A DNA stretch of 64,000 nucleotides from Planotetraspora silvatica. Its GTDB lineage: Bacteria > Actinomycetota > Actinomycetes > Streptosporangiales > Streptosporangiaceae. Positions 26,551 to 34,812 of this stretch are shown here, piece after piece (position 1 is the stretch's first letter; every line of letters starts with the position of its first letter). The stretch covers positions 62,001 through 126,000 of the forward strand of contig NZ_BOOQ01000007.1 in NCBI RefSeq assembly GCF_016863315.1, read 5' to 3'. The translations under genes and the position numbers were made by a program. The notes under the pieces are model-generated. The model did not search any database. It was not told where the DNA came from and worked only from the letters and a program-made list of their open reading frames with translations.

Positions 26551-27305
26551 GGTTCCTCCGTGGCCGCGGTTTCAATGGGGGTCACCGACACCTCGCCGCG
26601 GCGGGCGACGAGCAGGCTTCGGTCCGGGACGTCGAACCATCCCGCGGTGTCGTCGGACGGCTCGGAGGCCACCACGACCCCGCGGTCGTCGACCCGATAG
26701 GTGAGGGTGTCGCCGTAGGCCGTCGCGGCGATCGACTCCCCGTCGGTGATGAGCAGGTTCAGCCGGCCGCCCGCGTGCGTGGCCACCTCACCGACCGTAC
26801 GAGCGAGGGCGGCCGCCATGGTCGCCCCTCCGGCGAGCCGGTGCCTGACCAGCGCCCACACGAGCGCGGAGTCCGTGCGGGCCGGCAGGTCGAGGAGCAT
26901 CGCGGCGGGCAGCAGGCCGGCCAGCCCGGCCGCCGAGCCCGGCCAGCCCGTGACGACGCCGTTATGGCTGAACAGGTGACGCCCGTCCCGGAAGGGGCAG
27001 GCCGCGGACGCGCCGGGGGCGGTGCCCTCCGTCGCCGAACGGACGGCGGCGAGCAGCGCCCGGGTGCGGGTCACCCGCGCCACGTCGGCGAAGGACTCGT
27101 CGGCCCACATCGGGACCGCCTGTCGGTACCGGGCGGGCACCGGGTCGCCTTCGGCGTACCAGCCGGCGCCGAACCCGTCGGCGTTGACCGTGCCGTACCG
27201 CTGCCGCCGCGGGGCCCAGGCCTGGCGGTGCAGCCCGAACGGCGGGTCCATCAACACCTCGCGGAGGGAGACGGGTTCGCCCAGGTAGGCCACATGACGG
27301 CACAT
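26547..27305 (-). CDS. egtC: Gamma-glutamyl hercynylcysteine sulfoxide hydrolase EgtC
   Basis: Class II (Ntn) glutamine amidotransferase fold, 252 residues. It removes glutamate from gamma-glutamyl-hercynylcysteine S-oxide. The catalytic nucleophile is Cys2, exposed after Met removal (MCRHVAYLGEP). NADGFGAGWY, RTRALLAAVRSAT and FSHNGVVTGW are the usual substrate-binding strings. The start is fixed by the need for Cys2; its ATG shares one base with the egtB stop (TGATG). The next gene overlaps by 4 bp. Confidence 0.96.
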   Translation of the reverse strand: MCRHVAYLGEPVSLREVLMDPPFGLHRQAWAPRRQRYGTVNADGFGAGWYAEGDPVPARYRQAVPMWADESFADVARVTRTRALLAAVRSATEGTAPGASAACPFRDGRHLFSHNGVVTGWPGSAAGLAGLLPAAMLLDLPARTDSALVWALVRHRLAGGATMAAALARTVGEVATHAGGRLNLLITDGESIAATAYGDTLTYRVDDRGVVVASEPSDDTAGWFDVPDRSLLVARRGEVSVTPIETAATEEP

Positions 27306-28615
27306 CAGGCGCCCTCGCCGGGCGCCGCGTCCCGCGCCGTGCGGAATCCCGAGAAGATCTGCCGCCGGATCGGGTAGTCCCAGTTGCGGAACGTGCCCCG
27401 GCAGGCGACGGGGTCGGTGGCGAACGAGCCGCCGCGCAGCACCTTGTACTCGTCGCCGAAGAACACCTCGGAGTACTCCCGGTAGGGGAACGCGGCGAAG
27501 CCGGGATATCCGCGGAAATCGCTGGAGGTCCACTCCCAGACGTCGCCGATCAGCTGTCGCACGCCGTAGGCGGAGGCCCCGGCGGGGTAGGCGCCCACCG
27601 GGGCGGCCTGCAGGTGGCGCTGGCCGAGGTTGGCGTGCTCGACGCCCGGCTCCTCGTCACCCCACGGATAGCGACGGGAGCGGCCGGTCGCGGGGTCGTG
27701 CCGGGCGGCCTTCTCCCACTCGGCCTCGGTGGGCAGCCGCCTGCCGGCCCACGAGGCGTAGGCCTCGGCCTCGTACCAGCACACGTGCAGGACGGGCTCG
27801 TCTCGCGGCACCGGCTCGACGTGCCCGAACCGGCGCCTCAGCCACACGCCGTCCGCACGCCACCAGAACCTGGGAGCGGTCAGCCCGGCCTCCTGACGGT
27901 GGGCCCACCCGCGGGCCGACCAGAGCTCCGGACGGTCGTACCCGCCGGCCTCGATGAACGCCAGGTAGTCGGCGTTGGCGACCGGCACGGTGTCGATCCA
28001 GTAGCCGGGCAGGTCCACCTGGTGCGCCGGCCGCTCGTTGTCCAGTGCCCAGGGCTCGGCCGACGTGCCCATGGTGAACGGCCCCGCGGGGACGAGCACC
28101 TCCGTCGGCCACCGTCCCGAGCTCGCCTCCGGAGGAGGGGCCGACAACACCGGGGTCCCGTCGCGCAACTGGTGGGTGGCCAGCATGGTCTCGTCGTGCT
28201 GCTGCTCGTGCTGCACGATCATCCCGAACGCGAAGCCGTTCTCGACCAGCGGGCTTCCCTCGACGGGCGACCGCTCCAGCAGCCCGACCACCCGCTGCCT
28301 GACCGTCGCGATGTACCGGCGCGCCTCCTCGGGTGAGAGCAGGGGCAGCCTCGGCCGCTCGGCCCGTGGATGCTCGAACGCGTCGTACAGAGAGTCGATC
28401 TCGGGGCGCATGGGCTCCTGGCCGCCCACCGCGCGCAGCAGCCACAACTCCTCCTGGCTGCCCACGTGCGCCAGGTCCCAGACGAGGGGGGACATCAGCG
28501 CGGAGTGCTGTTTGATCAGGTCGTCCTCGTCGACGCAGCCGGTGAGCGCCAGACTGCGCTCGCGGGCGGCGGTCAGCAGGTCGTAGGCGCGGCTGCGGAT
28601 GTCTTCGCCGGTCAT
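27305..28615 (-). CDS. egtB: Hercynine oxygenase EgtB (sulfoxide synthase)
   Basis: Non-haem iron enzyme joining hercynine and gamma-glutamylcysteine through oxygen. The 436-residue protein starts with a DinB-like helical domain with the iron triad HEQQHDE (HX3HXE) near residue 137. It ends in an FGE-sulfatase domain (PAGPFTMGTS, RLPTEAEWEKAARH, YPWGDEEP, GDVWEWTSS, VLRGGSFAT). Length and order match mycobacterial EgtB. The start overlaps the egtA stop (ATGA). Confidence 0.97.
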   Translation of the reverse strand: MTGEDIRSRAYDLLTAARERSLALTGCVDEDDLIKQHSALMSPLVWDLAHVGSQEELWLLRAVGGQEPMRPEIDSLYDAFEHPRAERPRLPLLSPEEARRYIATVRQRVVGLLERSPVEGSPLVENGFAFGMIVQHEQQHDETMLATHQLRDGTPVLSAPPPEASSGRWPTEVLVPAGPFTMGTSAEPWALDNERPAHQVDLPGYWIDTVPVANADYLAFIEAGGYDRPELWSARGWAHRQEAGLTAPRFWWRADGVWLRRRFGHVEPVPRDEPVLHVCWYEAEAYASWAGRRLPTEAEWEKAARHDPATGRSRRYPWGDEEPGVEHANLGQRHLQAAPVGAYPAGASAYGVRQLIGDVWEWTSSDFRGYPGFAAFPYREYSEVFFGDEYKVLRGGSFATDPVACRGTFRNWDYPIRRQIFSGFRTARDAAPGEGA

Positions 28616-29874
28616 GTCCCGGCCTCCGTTCGGATCGGGTCGCGGATCTCGGAGCGGGGGGTGTCGTCGGCCGGGCAACGGCCACGGCTGACGTAGGTGT
28701 CGGTGAAGCGCTCGACCGCCGTGCGGACGGCGCCGGGAGCGTCCATCCGGTCCAGCGCGTCCAGGGCGGCGGTGAAACAGGCGGCCGCGGCCCCGGCCAT
28801 CTCGCGGTCGGCGAGTCCCTGTGCGGCGGCCCGCCGCCAGGGCCCGGGCTCGAAGGGGTCCCAGCTCTCCGTCGCGGCCAGGGCCCGGTCGGCGGCCACG
28901 GGGTCCTCGACGAGCGCGGTGGCCACGGCCAGCGGGACGAGCCAGCCGTCGTCGCCGTGCTGGGCGTCGATCATCCGCAGCTCGAGCCAGCCGTGCGGCC
29001 GTACCGGCGGGAACAAGGTGGTGAGGTGGTAGTCGACGTCCTCGCGGGTGACCGGACGGGGTCCCGCGCCCGCGAGCCAGTCCCGCAGCGTCAGGCCCAG
29101 CGGCACCTGCCACGGAGCCGGGCCGCGGACGCACATCACGGGCGCGTCCAGTGCGTACCTCGCCCACGACTCCGCCGGATTGGAACCCGCGGGAGGCGAC
29201 GTCCTGCGCGGGTCGATCCGGGCCCACACGGCCTGCCGCGTCGACTTCCAGCCGGTCGGCCTGCCGGCGTGACGGGGCGAGTTCGCGAAGGCCCCGACCA
29301 GGACGGGCCCGATGGCGTGCGCCACCCGCCATCGGCGTTCCACTCCCGAGGGCCCGCCTCCGGGGAGCCCCGCGTCGAGGCACACCTGCACGGACGCCGT
29401 GCCGCACATCATGGTCCTGCCGTGCGGGCCCGCGCGGTCGAAGTAGCTCTCCATCGCCACGTACCGGGGAGCGTCCCGCACTCGCACCGGCGGGCGGTAC
29501 GGATCGGCGCCGCCTCCGGACAGGCGCAGCCCGGCGGCGTCCATACCGGCGCGCATCCGCGTCATGTCGGCCGCCGCGGTCGCCACGGCGTCGCCCAGCG
29601 ACGGCGCGGCGGCGGAGCTGAGCTCGACCTGGCCGCCGGGCTCGCGCGAGATGCTGCCGGCCAGGTCACGCGCGTCCGGCAGCGCCGCCGTGACCCGGTC
29701 CGGGTCGACCTGCGCGTACGGATCACGCTCGTCGTGGACGAACCATTCCAGCTCCACCCCGACCGTCCCGGGCGTGCCGGGCGTCAGACAGGTCGTCGCG
29801 ATGTATTCGATGGCGTCGTCGGCGCTCCACCTCGCCGCGCGCGGCGGCGCCTTTTCCCCTGATCCCCGATGCAC
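28612..29874 (-). CDS. egtA: Glutamate-cysteine ligase EgtA
   Basis: Makes gamma-glutamylcysteine, the sulfur donor substrate for EgtB. The 420-residue protein is of the GCS2-like class: GVELEWFVHDE (metal/ATP), GGQVELSSAA, MCGTASVQVCLD and PHGWLELRMIDAQ are family motifs. The first gene of egtABCD. The start is a GTG at 29874 preceded closely by a GGGGG stretch; a few residues of N-terminal uncertainty remain. The 5' end faces an ECF sigma gene 133 bp away. Confidence 0.95.
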   Translation of the reverse strand: MHRGSGEKAPPRAARWSADDAIEYIATTCLTPGTPGTVGVELEWFVHDERDPYAQVDPDRVTAALPDARDLAGSISREPGGQVELSSAAAPSLGDAVATAAADMTRMRAGMDAAGLRLSGGGADPYRPPVRVRDAPRYVAMESYFDRAGPHGRTMMCGTASVQVCLDAGLPGGGPSGVERRWRVAHAIGPVLVGAFANSPRHAGRPTGWKSTRQAVWARIDPRRTSPPAGSNPAESWARYALDAPVMCVRGPAPWQVPLGLTLRDWLAGAGPRPVTREDVDYHLTTLFPPVRPHGWLELRMIDAQHGDDGWLVPLAVATALVEDPVAADRALAATESWDPFEPGPWRRAAAQGLADREMAGAAAACFTAALDALDRMDAPGAVRTAVERFTDTYVSRGRCPADDTPRSEIRDPIRTEAGT

Positions 29875-30007
29875 GCCCCCTTGGTCTCAGGAGGACGGCC
29901 AAGCGTTACGGACGTTGTCGACTATTTCGTTGCGGGATGTCGGTTGTTCAGATCGGCCTCCGCGGCCGCCGCCGCCTCTCGCCGAAATGTCAGGAGGGCC
30001 GGTTAGA

Positions 30008-30703
30008 GTGCGGGGCATGCCCGAGGCCGACACGCAGTCACCTGGCCCCGCCCTTCCGGCAGACGACGTCGTCGTGGAGGCCCTGCGCTGCGGCGACGAG
30101 GACATGTTCGCGGCGCTCCTCACGGCCTGGTCGCCGGGGATGTTGCAGGTCGCCCGCGCGTACGTCGCGGACGAGCACGCGGCGGAGGACGTCGTCCAGG
30201 ACGCGTGGGTGGGCGTGCTGCGCGGCATCGACAAGTTCGAGGCCCGGTCCGCCCTGCGCACCTGGGTCTACCGCATCGTCATCAACAGGGCCAAGACCCG
30301 GGGCGTCAACGACGCCCGCACGGTTCCCATGACGAGCCTCACCGCGGCCAAGGAGGATTTCGGCCCCGCCGTCGATCCCGGCGGTCCCCGGGCCGGCTCG
30401 CGCGGCGCCGACGATCCCCTCGCGCCGCCGCGGACACCGGTGGCGTGGCCGTCCCCCGAGGGCGAGATCCTCGCCCTCGAGGTCCATCAGCACATCGAGC
30501 GCGCGCTCGGCTCACTGCCCGCCCGGCAGCGGATCGTGATAACACTGCGTGACATGCAGGGGTACAGCAGCGACGAGGTCTGCGCGCTTCTTGAGATCAC
30601 CGCGGCGAACCAGCGGGTGCTGCTGCACCGTGCAAGGACGTCGCTGCGCGGCACGCTGGACCGTTACCTGACGGCCCAGTCCGGCAAGGAGCCGACGCGA
30701 TGA
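30008..30703 (+). CDS. ECF-type RNA polymerase sigma factor
   Basis: A 231-residue group IV sigma factor. Region 2 spans ~residues 30-95 (AYVADEHAAEDVVQDAWVGVL, ARSALRTWVYRIVINRAKT). A long Pro/Gly-rich linker of about 50 residues follows. Region 4 is at ~160-215 (LGSLPARQRIVITLRDMQGY, SSDEVCALLEITAANQRVLL). I chose GTG 30008 because AGGAGG (29992-29997) is 10 nt upstream; ATG 30017 would be 19 nt away. It overlaps the anti-sigma gene by 4 bp. Divergent from egtABCD, so it may be redox-linked; this is inference. Confidence 0.92.
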   Translation: MRGMPEADTQSPGPALPADDVVVEALRCGDEDMFAALLTAWSPGMLQVARAYVADEHAAEDVVQDAWVGVLRGIDKFEARSALRTWVYRIVINRAKTRGVNDARTVPMTSLTAAKEDFGPAVDPGGPRAGSRGADDPLAPPRTPVAWPSPEGEILALEVHQHIERALGSLPARQRIVITLRDMQGYSSDEVCALLEITAANQRVLLHRARTSLRGTLDRYLTAQSGKEPTR

Positions 30704-30939
30704 CCACGATGAACTGCGACGAGTTCGTCCGCCTGGTCACCGCCTACCTCGACGAGGATCTCGACGCGGGGACGGAACGACGCTTCACCGGGCACATCTC
30801 CGAGTGCGGCGGCTGCGACGTCTACCTCCGGCAGATCCGCGTCACCGTCACCGAGTTGGGTCACCTGCCCGCCCACGGCCTGACCGACCAGGCACGCGAA
30901 ACCCTGCTCAACGCGTTCCGCGACTGGTCGGCCAGGTAA
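30700..30939 (+). CDS. Zinc-binding anti-sigma factor (ZAS type)
   Basis: A 79-residue protein with the ZAS signature HxxxCxxC (HISECGGC, residues ~32-39) plus an upstream Cys (NCDEFVRLVTAYLDEDLD). This is the minimal sigma-clamping domain that lies N-terminal in many anti-sigma factors. It has no membrane segment, so it is soluble, as in RsrA-type redox sensors. ATGA overlap with the sigma gene indicates coupled expression. Whether it loses zinc on oxidation cannot be read directly. Confidence 0.9.
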   Translation: MTTMNCDEFVRLVTAYLDEDLDAGTERRFTGHISECGGCDVYLRQIRVTVTELGHLPAHGLTDQARETLLNAFRDWSAR

Positions 30940-30957
30940 AACGCCTCCGTCCGTGTG

Positions 30958-32640
30958 TCAGGGGCGCTCGGTCTCCAGCCGCGCGGTCAGGTCGGCGGTG
31001 ATCTCGGTCGTCGCCCTCAGCGTGGGGTCGAGCGGGCGCAGGTAGGTCTGCTGGACGCCCGGCACCCGGTCCTCCACGACGAACGTGGCCCTGGTGTACG
31101 CCTCGGATCCGGGTGTCTGCACGTGCGGCAGCACCTTGAAGTCGGCGGTCATGGCGTCGCGCTCGATCCTCGTCAGCACGTAGCCACGCTGGTTGTTGTA
31201 GAACTTCAGATGCGGATTGATCGCCAGGTAGGGATGCGTGGCCGGATCGGAGTCCGCGCCGTCGCCGCCGGTGCTGATCGAGGTGGCGACCAGTTCGGAA
31301 CCCACCGACCGGCCCGTCGGGTCGTCGTAGTCGAGCTTGAGGTCGCTGGCCCAGTGGGCGTGCACGTCCCCGGTGAGGACGACGGCGTTGCGGACCTTGG
31401 CGTCCACCCACCCCTGGGTGATGCGCTGCCGGGAGGCGACGTATCCGTCCCAGGCGTCCTGACTGGTCACCTTGGCGGGACCCGCGTTGTTGTCGCGCTG
31501 GGCGAAGAAGACCTGCTGCCCGATGACGTCCCACTGGGCCTGGGACCTGCGGAAGCCGTCCAGCAGCCATGCCTCCTGCTCGGCGCCCGTGATGGAACGA
31601 GCCGGGTCGGAGGCCTCCGGGCAGTCGTCGTAGCCGTCGCCGCAGCCCTGGTCGCTGCGGAACTGCCGGGTGTCGAGCATGTGGAAGGTGGCCAGGCGCC
31701 CCCAGCGGATCCGCCGGTAGAGCTGCATGTCGATGCCGTGCGGGATCGAGGCGCGGCGCAGCGGCATGTTCTCGTAGTAGGCGCGGAAGGCGGCCTCGCG
31801 CCGGGCCAGGAAGTTCGGCTGCGGAATAGCGGGGTTCTCCGGGACCTCGTCGGCCCAGTTGTTGTCGAGTTCGTGGTCGTCCCAGACCACGAGCCACGGC
31901 GCGGCGGCGTGGGCGGCCTGCAGGTCCAGGTCGGCCTTGTACTGGGCGTGCCGCTGCCGGTACCCGGCGAGGGTCTCGGTCTCGGGGCCCTCGTGGTCGC
32001 GGACGTTGCCGCCGGGGATGGTGTAGGTGTCCCTGGTGTACTCGTACTGGTAGTCGCCCAGGTGCAGGACGAGGTCGGGGCAGTCCTCGGCCAGCCGCCG
32101 GTACGACGTGAAGTAACCGTGCTCGTACTGGGCGCACGAGACGAACGCCATGGTGAGGGACCCGCCGAGCGACGACGGGCGCGGCGCGGTCCTGGCCCGG
32201 CCGGTGGGGGACAGGTAGGGGCCGGTCCTGAAGCGGTACCAGTAGTCGCGGTCGGGTGAGAGGCCGTCCACCTCCACGTGCACGCTGTGCCCCCACTGCG
32301 GGGTGGCCTCCGCGATGCCGGCGCGCACCATGTGACGACAGCGCTCGTCGGCGTAGACCTGCCACATCACCGCGAACGGGCGCAGGGGCATGCCGCCCAG
32401 GCCGTCTTCGGCGAGTGGGGTCTGGGCCAGGCGCGTCCAGATGACGAAGCCGGCGTGGTCGGGGTCGCCCGAGGCGACGCCGAGGGTGAACGGGTCGGTG
32501 AGCAGGCCACGGGAGGCGAGGCTCTTCGCGGTCTCCACGGCCGGGTCGGGTGCGGCGAGGGCGGGGGCGGACGGCAGGGCCGTGACCGCTCCCGCGGCCA
32601 GACCGGTGACAAGGAAGGATCGTCGATCGAGGTGCGGCAC
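30958..32640 (-). CDS. phoD: PhoD-family alkaline phosphatase, Tat-exported
   Basis: A 560-residue secreted phosphodiesterase/phosphomonoesterase. The Tat signal DRRSFLVTGLAAGAVTALP is at residues 5-23. The N-terminal beta-domain has FTLGVASGDPDHAGFVIWTR. The metal core has FVSCAQYEHGYF, LHLGDYQYEY, VVWDDHELDNNW and LTGDVHAHWA. These are the Fe/Ca site motifs of PhoD. Start is GTG 32640 with AGGAGC about 6 nt upstream. PhoD enzymes usually respond to phosphate starvation, but no Pho box was recognised. Confidence 0.95.
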   Translation of the reverse strand: MPHLDRRSFLVTGLAAGAVTALPSAPALAAPDPAVETAKSLASRGLLTDPFTLGVASGDPDHAGFVIWTRLAQTPLAEDGLGGMPLRPFAVMWQVYADERCRHMVRAGIAEATPQWGHSVHVEVDGLSPDRDYWYRFRTGPYLSPTGRARTAPRPSSLGGSLTMAFVSCAQYEHGYFTSYRRLAEDCPDLVLHLGDYQYEYTRDTYTIPGGNVRDHEGPETETLAGYRQRHAQYKADLDLQAAHAAAPWLVVWDDHELDNNWADEVPENPAIPQPNFLARREAAFRAYYENMPLRRASIPHGIDMQLYRRIRWGRLATFHMLDTRQFRSDQGCGDGYDDCPEASDPARSITGAEQEAWLLDGFRRSQAQWDVIGQQVFFAQRDNNAGPAKVTSQDAWDGYVASRQRITQGWVDAKVRNAVVLTGDVHAHWASDLKLDYDDPTGRSVGSELVATSISTGGDGADSDPATHPYLAINPHLKFYNNQRGYVLTRIERDAMTADFKVLPHVQTPGSEAYTRATFVVEDRVPGVQQTYLRPLDPTLRATTEITADLTARLETERP

Positions 32641-32844
32641 AAGTGCTCCTAGGGGCGATCCGGGAGAGGGACCACCGTAGCCTGACCGCCCGGCGTGACT
32701 CTCGGGTTAACTCCACTTGTCACGTATAAGGCGGTATGTGCCCCAGGAACCGCGTCCCGCGCGCCGATGGCCGGTCACCGAGAAAACCGTTCGTGGCCGT
32801 ACGGCCCGCCGTGTCACTGTGGCAGCCGGAGGAGGGAGCGTGCG

Positions 32845-34272
32845 GTGGCATCGATCGTCGTTTGCGGCGGAAGCGTGGTGGGATCGGCGGCGGCACTCAT
32901 GCTGGCGCGCGACGGGCACTCCGTGACCATGCTCGAGGCGGACCCAGGCGGGCCGCCGTCCGGTCCCGGCCGTGTGTGGACCTCCTGGGATAGAAGAGGC
33001 GTGCCGCAGTTCCGCCAGGCGCACAACCTGCTGCCGCGGTTCTGGCGCGTCCTGGAAGCCGAACTGCCGGAGCTGATCGACCGCCTGCGGGAGTCGGGCT
33101 GCGTGTGGATGGACGCGCTGACACCCATGCCACCGGGGATCACGGACAGGGCGCCGCGTCCCGGGGACGACCGCTTCCGATACATGGCCGGGCGACGCCC
33201 GATCGTCGAGGCCGCGTTCTCCGCCGCCGCGCAGGAGGAGCCCGGCGTGACCGTCCGCCGCGGCGTCCGGGTCGCGGGCCTTCTGGCGGGCACCGGCCCG
33301 TCGCAGGGCACGCCCCACGTCGCCGGCGTGCGGACGGCGGACGGGGAGGAGATCCCGGCCGACCTCGTGGTGGACGCCATGGGCCGGCGCACGCCGTCCT
33401 CGGACTGGCTGGAGGGCATCGGCGCCCGCAGGCCGTGGACGGAGGCCGAGGAAGGCGGTTTCGTGTACCACACCCGCTACTTCAGCGGGCCCGCCCTGCC
33501 GATCCGCAGGGCCGCTCCGTTCACCCCGATGGGGACGTTCTCGCTGCTGACCATTCCCGGCGACAACGGCACGTGGTCGGTGACGGTCGTCGCCTCGCGA
33601 AAGGACGCGCCGCTCAGGGCGCTGCGCGACCCCGACACCTTCACACGTCTCGTGCGTGCCTGTCCCGCACACGTCCAGTGGCTCGCGGGAAAGCCCATCA
33701 CCGAGGTCCTGACCATGGCGGGGATCCTCGATCGCCGCCGCCGGTTCGTCGTCGACGGGCGCCCCGTGACCACCGGGTTCGCCGCCGTCGGTGACGCGGT
33801 GATCTGCACCAACCCCACGGCAGGCAGGGGGCTGAGCCTGGGGCTCGTCGACGCGCGACTCCTGCGGGACGTCGTCCGCAAGCACGTGGACGACCCGGCG
33901 ACGTTCCCCGAGGCTCTGGACCAGGCGACCGAGCAGTCGGTCACGCCGTACTACCGGGACCAGGTCGCCACCGACCACGCGCGGCTCGCCGAGATGGACG
34001 CGCTCCGCCAAGGCGAGGAGCCACGGTCCACGGCCACGGCCACGGCCACGGCCACGGCCACGGCCACGGCCATGGCCCGGTTCGAGGCGGCCGCCTACTC
34101 CGACCCCGACGTCTTCCGCGCCCTCCTGGAGACGGCCACGTGCCTGGCCTCGCCCGCGGACGTCCGCGCGCGGCCGGAGCTTCGGGCCAGGCTGGACCAG
34201 GTGGGCCCGGTGGAGGCTCCCCGGATCCCCGGCCCCGATCGCGAGCGGTTGCTCAGGCTGCTCGCGGAATGA
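32845..34272 (+). CDS. FAD-dependent oxidoreductase
   Basis: A 475-residue flavoprotein of the geranylgeranyl-reductase/halogenase-like superfamily. FAD-binding VVCGGSVVGSAAALMLARDGH is at residues ~5-25, where the usual GxGxxG is relaxed to GGSVVG. The region VVDAMGRRTPSSDWL and the GD motif FAAVGDAVICTNPTAGRGLSLGL are present. GTG 32845 follows a GGAGGAGGGAG stretch. Near residue 395 a seven-fold Thr-Ala run is encoded by a hexanucleotide repeat. The substrate is unknown; no clustered pathway genes surround it. Confidence 0.85.
   Translation: MASIVVCGGSVVGSAAALMLARDGHSVTMLEADPGGPPSGPGRVWTSWDRRGVPQFRQAHNLLPRFWRVLEAELPELIDRLRESGCVWMDALTPMPPGITDRAPRPGDDRFRYMAGRRPIVEAAFSAAAQEEPGVTVRRGVRVAGLLAGTGPSQGTPHVAGVRTADGEEIPADLVVDAMGRRTPSSDWLEGIGARRPWTEAEEGGFVYHTRYFSGPALPIRRAAPFTPMGTFSLLTIPGDNGTWSVTVVASRKDAPLRALRDPDTFTRLVRACPAHVQWLAGKPITEVLTMAGILDRRRRFVVDGRPVTTGFAAVGDAVICTNPTAGRGLSLGLVDARLLRDVVRKHVDDPATFPEALDQATEQSVTPYYRDQVATDHARLAEMDALRQGEEPRSTATATATATATATAMARFEAAAYSDPDVFRALLETATCLASPADVRARPELRARLDQVGPVEAPRIPGPDRERLLRLLAE
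34030..34071. repeat. In-frame ACGGCC hexanucleotide repeat (7 units)
   Basis: Seven perfect ACGGCC units followed by ATGGCC encode (Thr-Ala)7-Met-Ala inside the FAD oxidoreductase. Copy-number changes would keep frame and alter only linker length. Confidence 0.95.
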
Positions 34273-34319
34273 CCGCGGACTCCTGGCTGACGTCGCCTCG
34301 GGCTGCCTAGGGTGTGGGC

Positions 34320-34430
34320 ATGGCGACATGGGATGACGTACGCCGGATCGCACTGGACCCGCCCGAGACGGCCGAGCGGTCGTCGCGAGAAGACGCTCAG
34401 GAATGGCGGGTCAAGGACAAGCTGTTCGCT
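34320..34430 (+). pseudogene. MmcQ/YjbR-family DNA-binding protein, N-terminal remnant
   Basis: From ATG 34320 the frame reads MATWDDVRRIALDPPE, then later WRVKDKLFA. This is the conserved N-terminus of actinomycete MmcQ/YjbR proteins, which are normally about 115-120 residues. After about 37 codons the similarity ends abruptly, and the frame continues in unrelated sequence to a stop at 34562. The rest of the gene is missing. A minus-strand gene occupies the space, so an insertion or deletion truncated it. Confidence 0.65.
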
Positions 34431-34465
34431 GAGGCTCGCTCACGCTGCGGGGAGCCGGCGGGCGG

Positions 34466-34735
34466 TCATTTCAGGCAATGCCCGCAGGGCTGGAGATCGC
34501 CGCCCACTTCAGTCAGCGCCCACGACTGCAGTTCACTGAGGCCGCCGCAGTACTTGACGTAGTCCCCGGTCCAGCGAGTGCCCCGGGTCGGGCTGCCCGT
34601 GATGAACGTGCAGGTGGCGCGATGCAGGACGAGGTAACTCGGGTGAGGTTTACGCGCAGTGTTCACGACGAACTCGTCGGGATGCTCTGCCAGCCACTTC
34701 AGATAGCCGGCGTCATCATCGATGAAGGGCGACAT
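34466..34735 (-). CDS. Small Cys-containing protein of unknown function
   Basis: An 89-residue protein. DDDAGYLKWLAEHPDEFVVN and SYLVLHRATC form a conserved-looking N-terminal module that I recall in many small actinomycete hypotheticals. Cysteines in HRATC, KYCGG and QPCGHC could make a zinc site. No ribosome site is evident. It sits directly on the break point of the YjbR remnant, so it may have arrived with the rearrangement. Function unknown. Confidence 0.6.
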   Translation of the reverse strand: MSPFIDDDAGYLKWLAEHPDEFVVNTARKPHPSYLVLHRATCTFITGSPTRGTRWTGDYVKYCGGLSELQSWALTEVGGDLQPCGHCLK

Positions 34736-34812
34736 AAGGCCATGGTGACCACGAAAAGATGAATCCGCCTGATATTCCAGCGGAATTCTTCCGGAGTGGT
34801 GAGCGGCGCTGT

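Noticed and set aside
29564-30007. N-terminal extension of the sigma factor gene
   Set aside because: It runs through egtA on the opposite strand; AGGAGG before GTG 30008 marks the real start.
32695-32844. Upstream extension of the FAD oxidoreductase frame
   Set aside because: GTG 32845 has a strong ribosome site and begins directly at the FAD fold; the extension is basic, Pro-rich noise.
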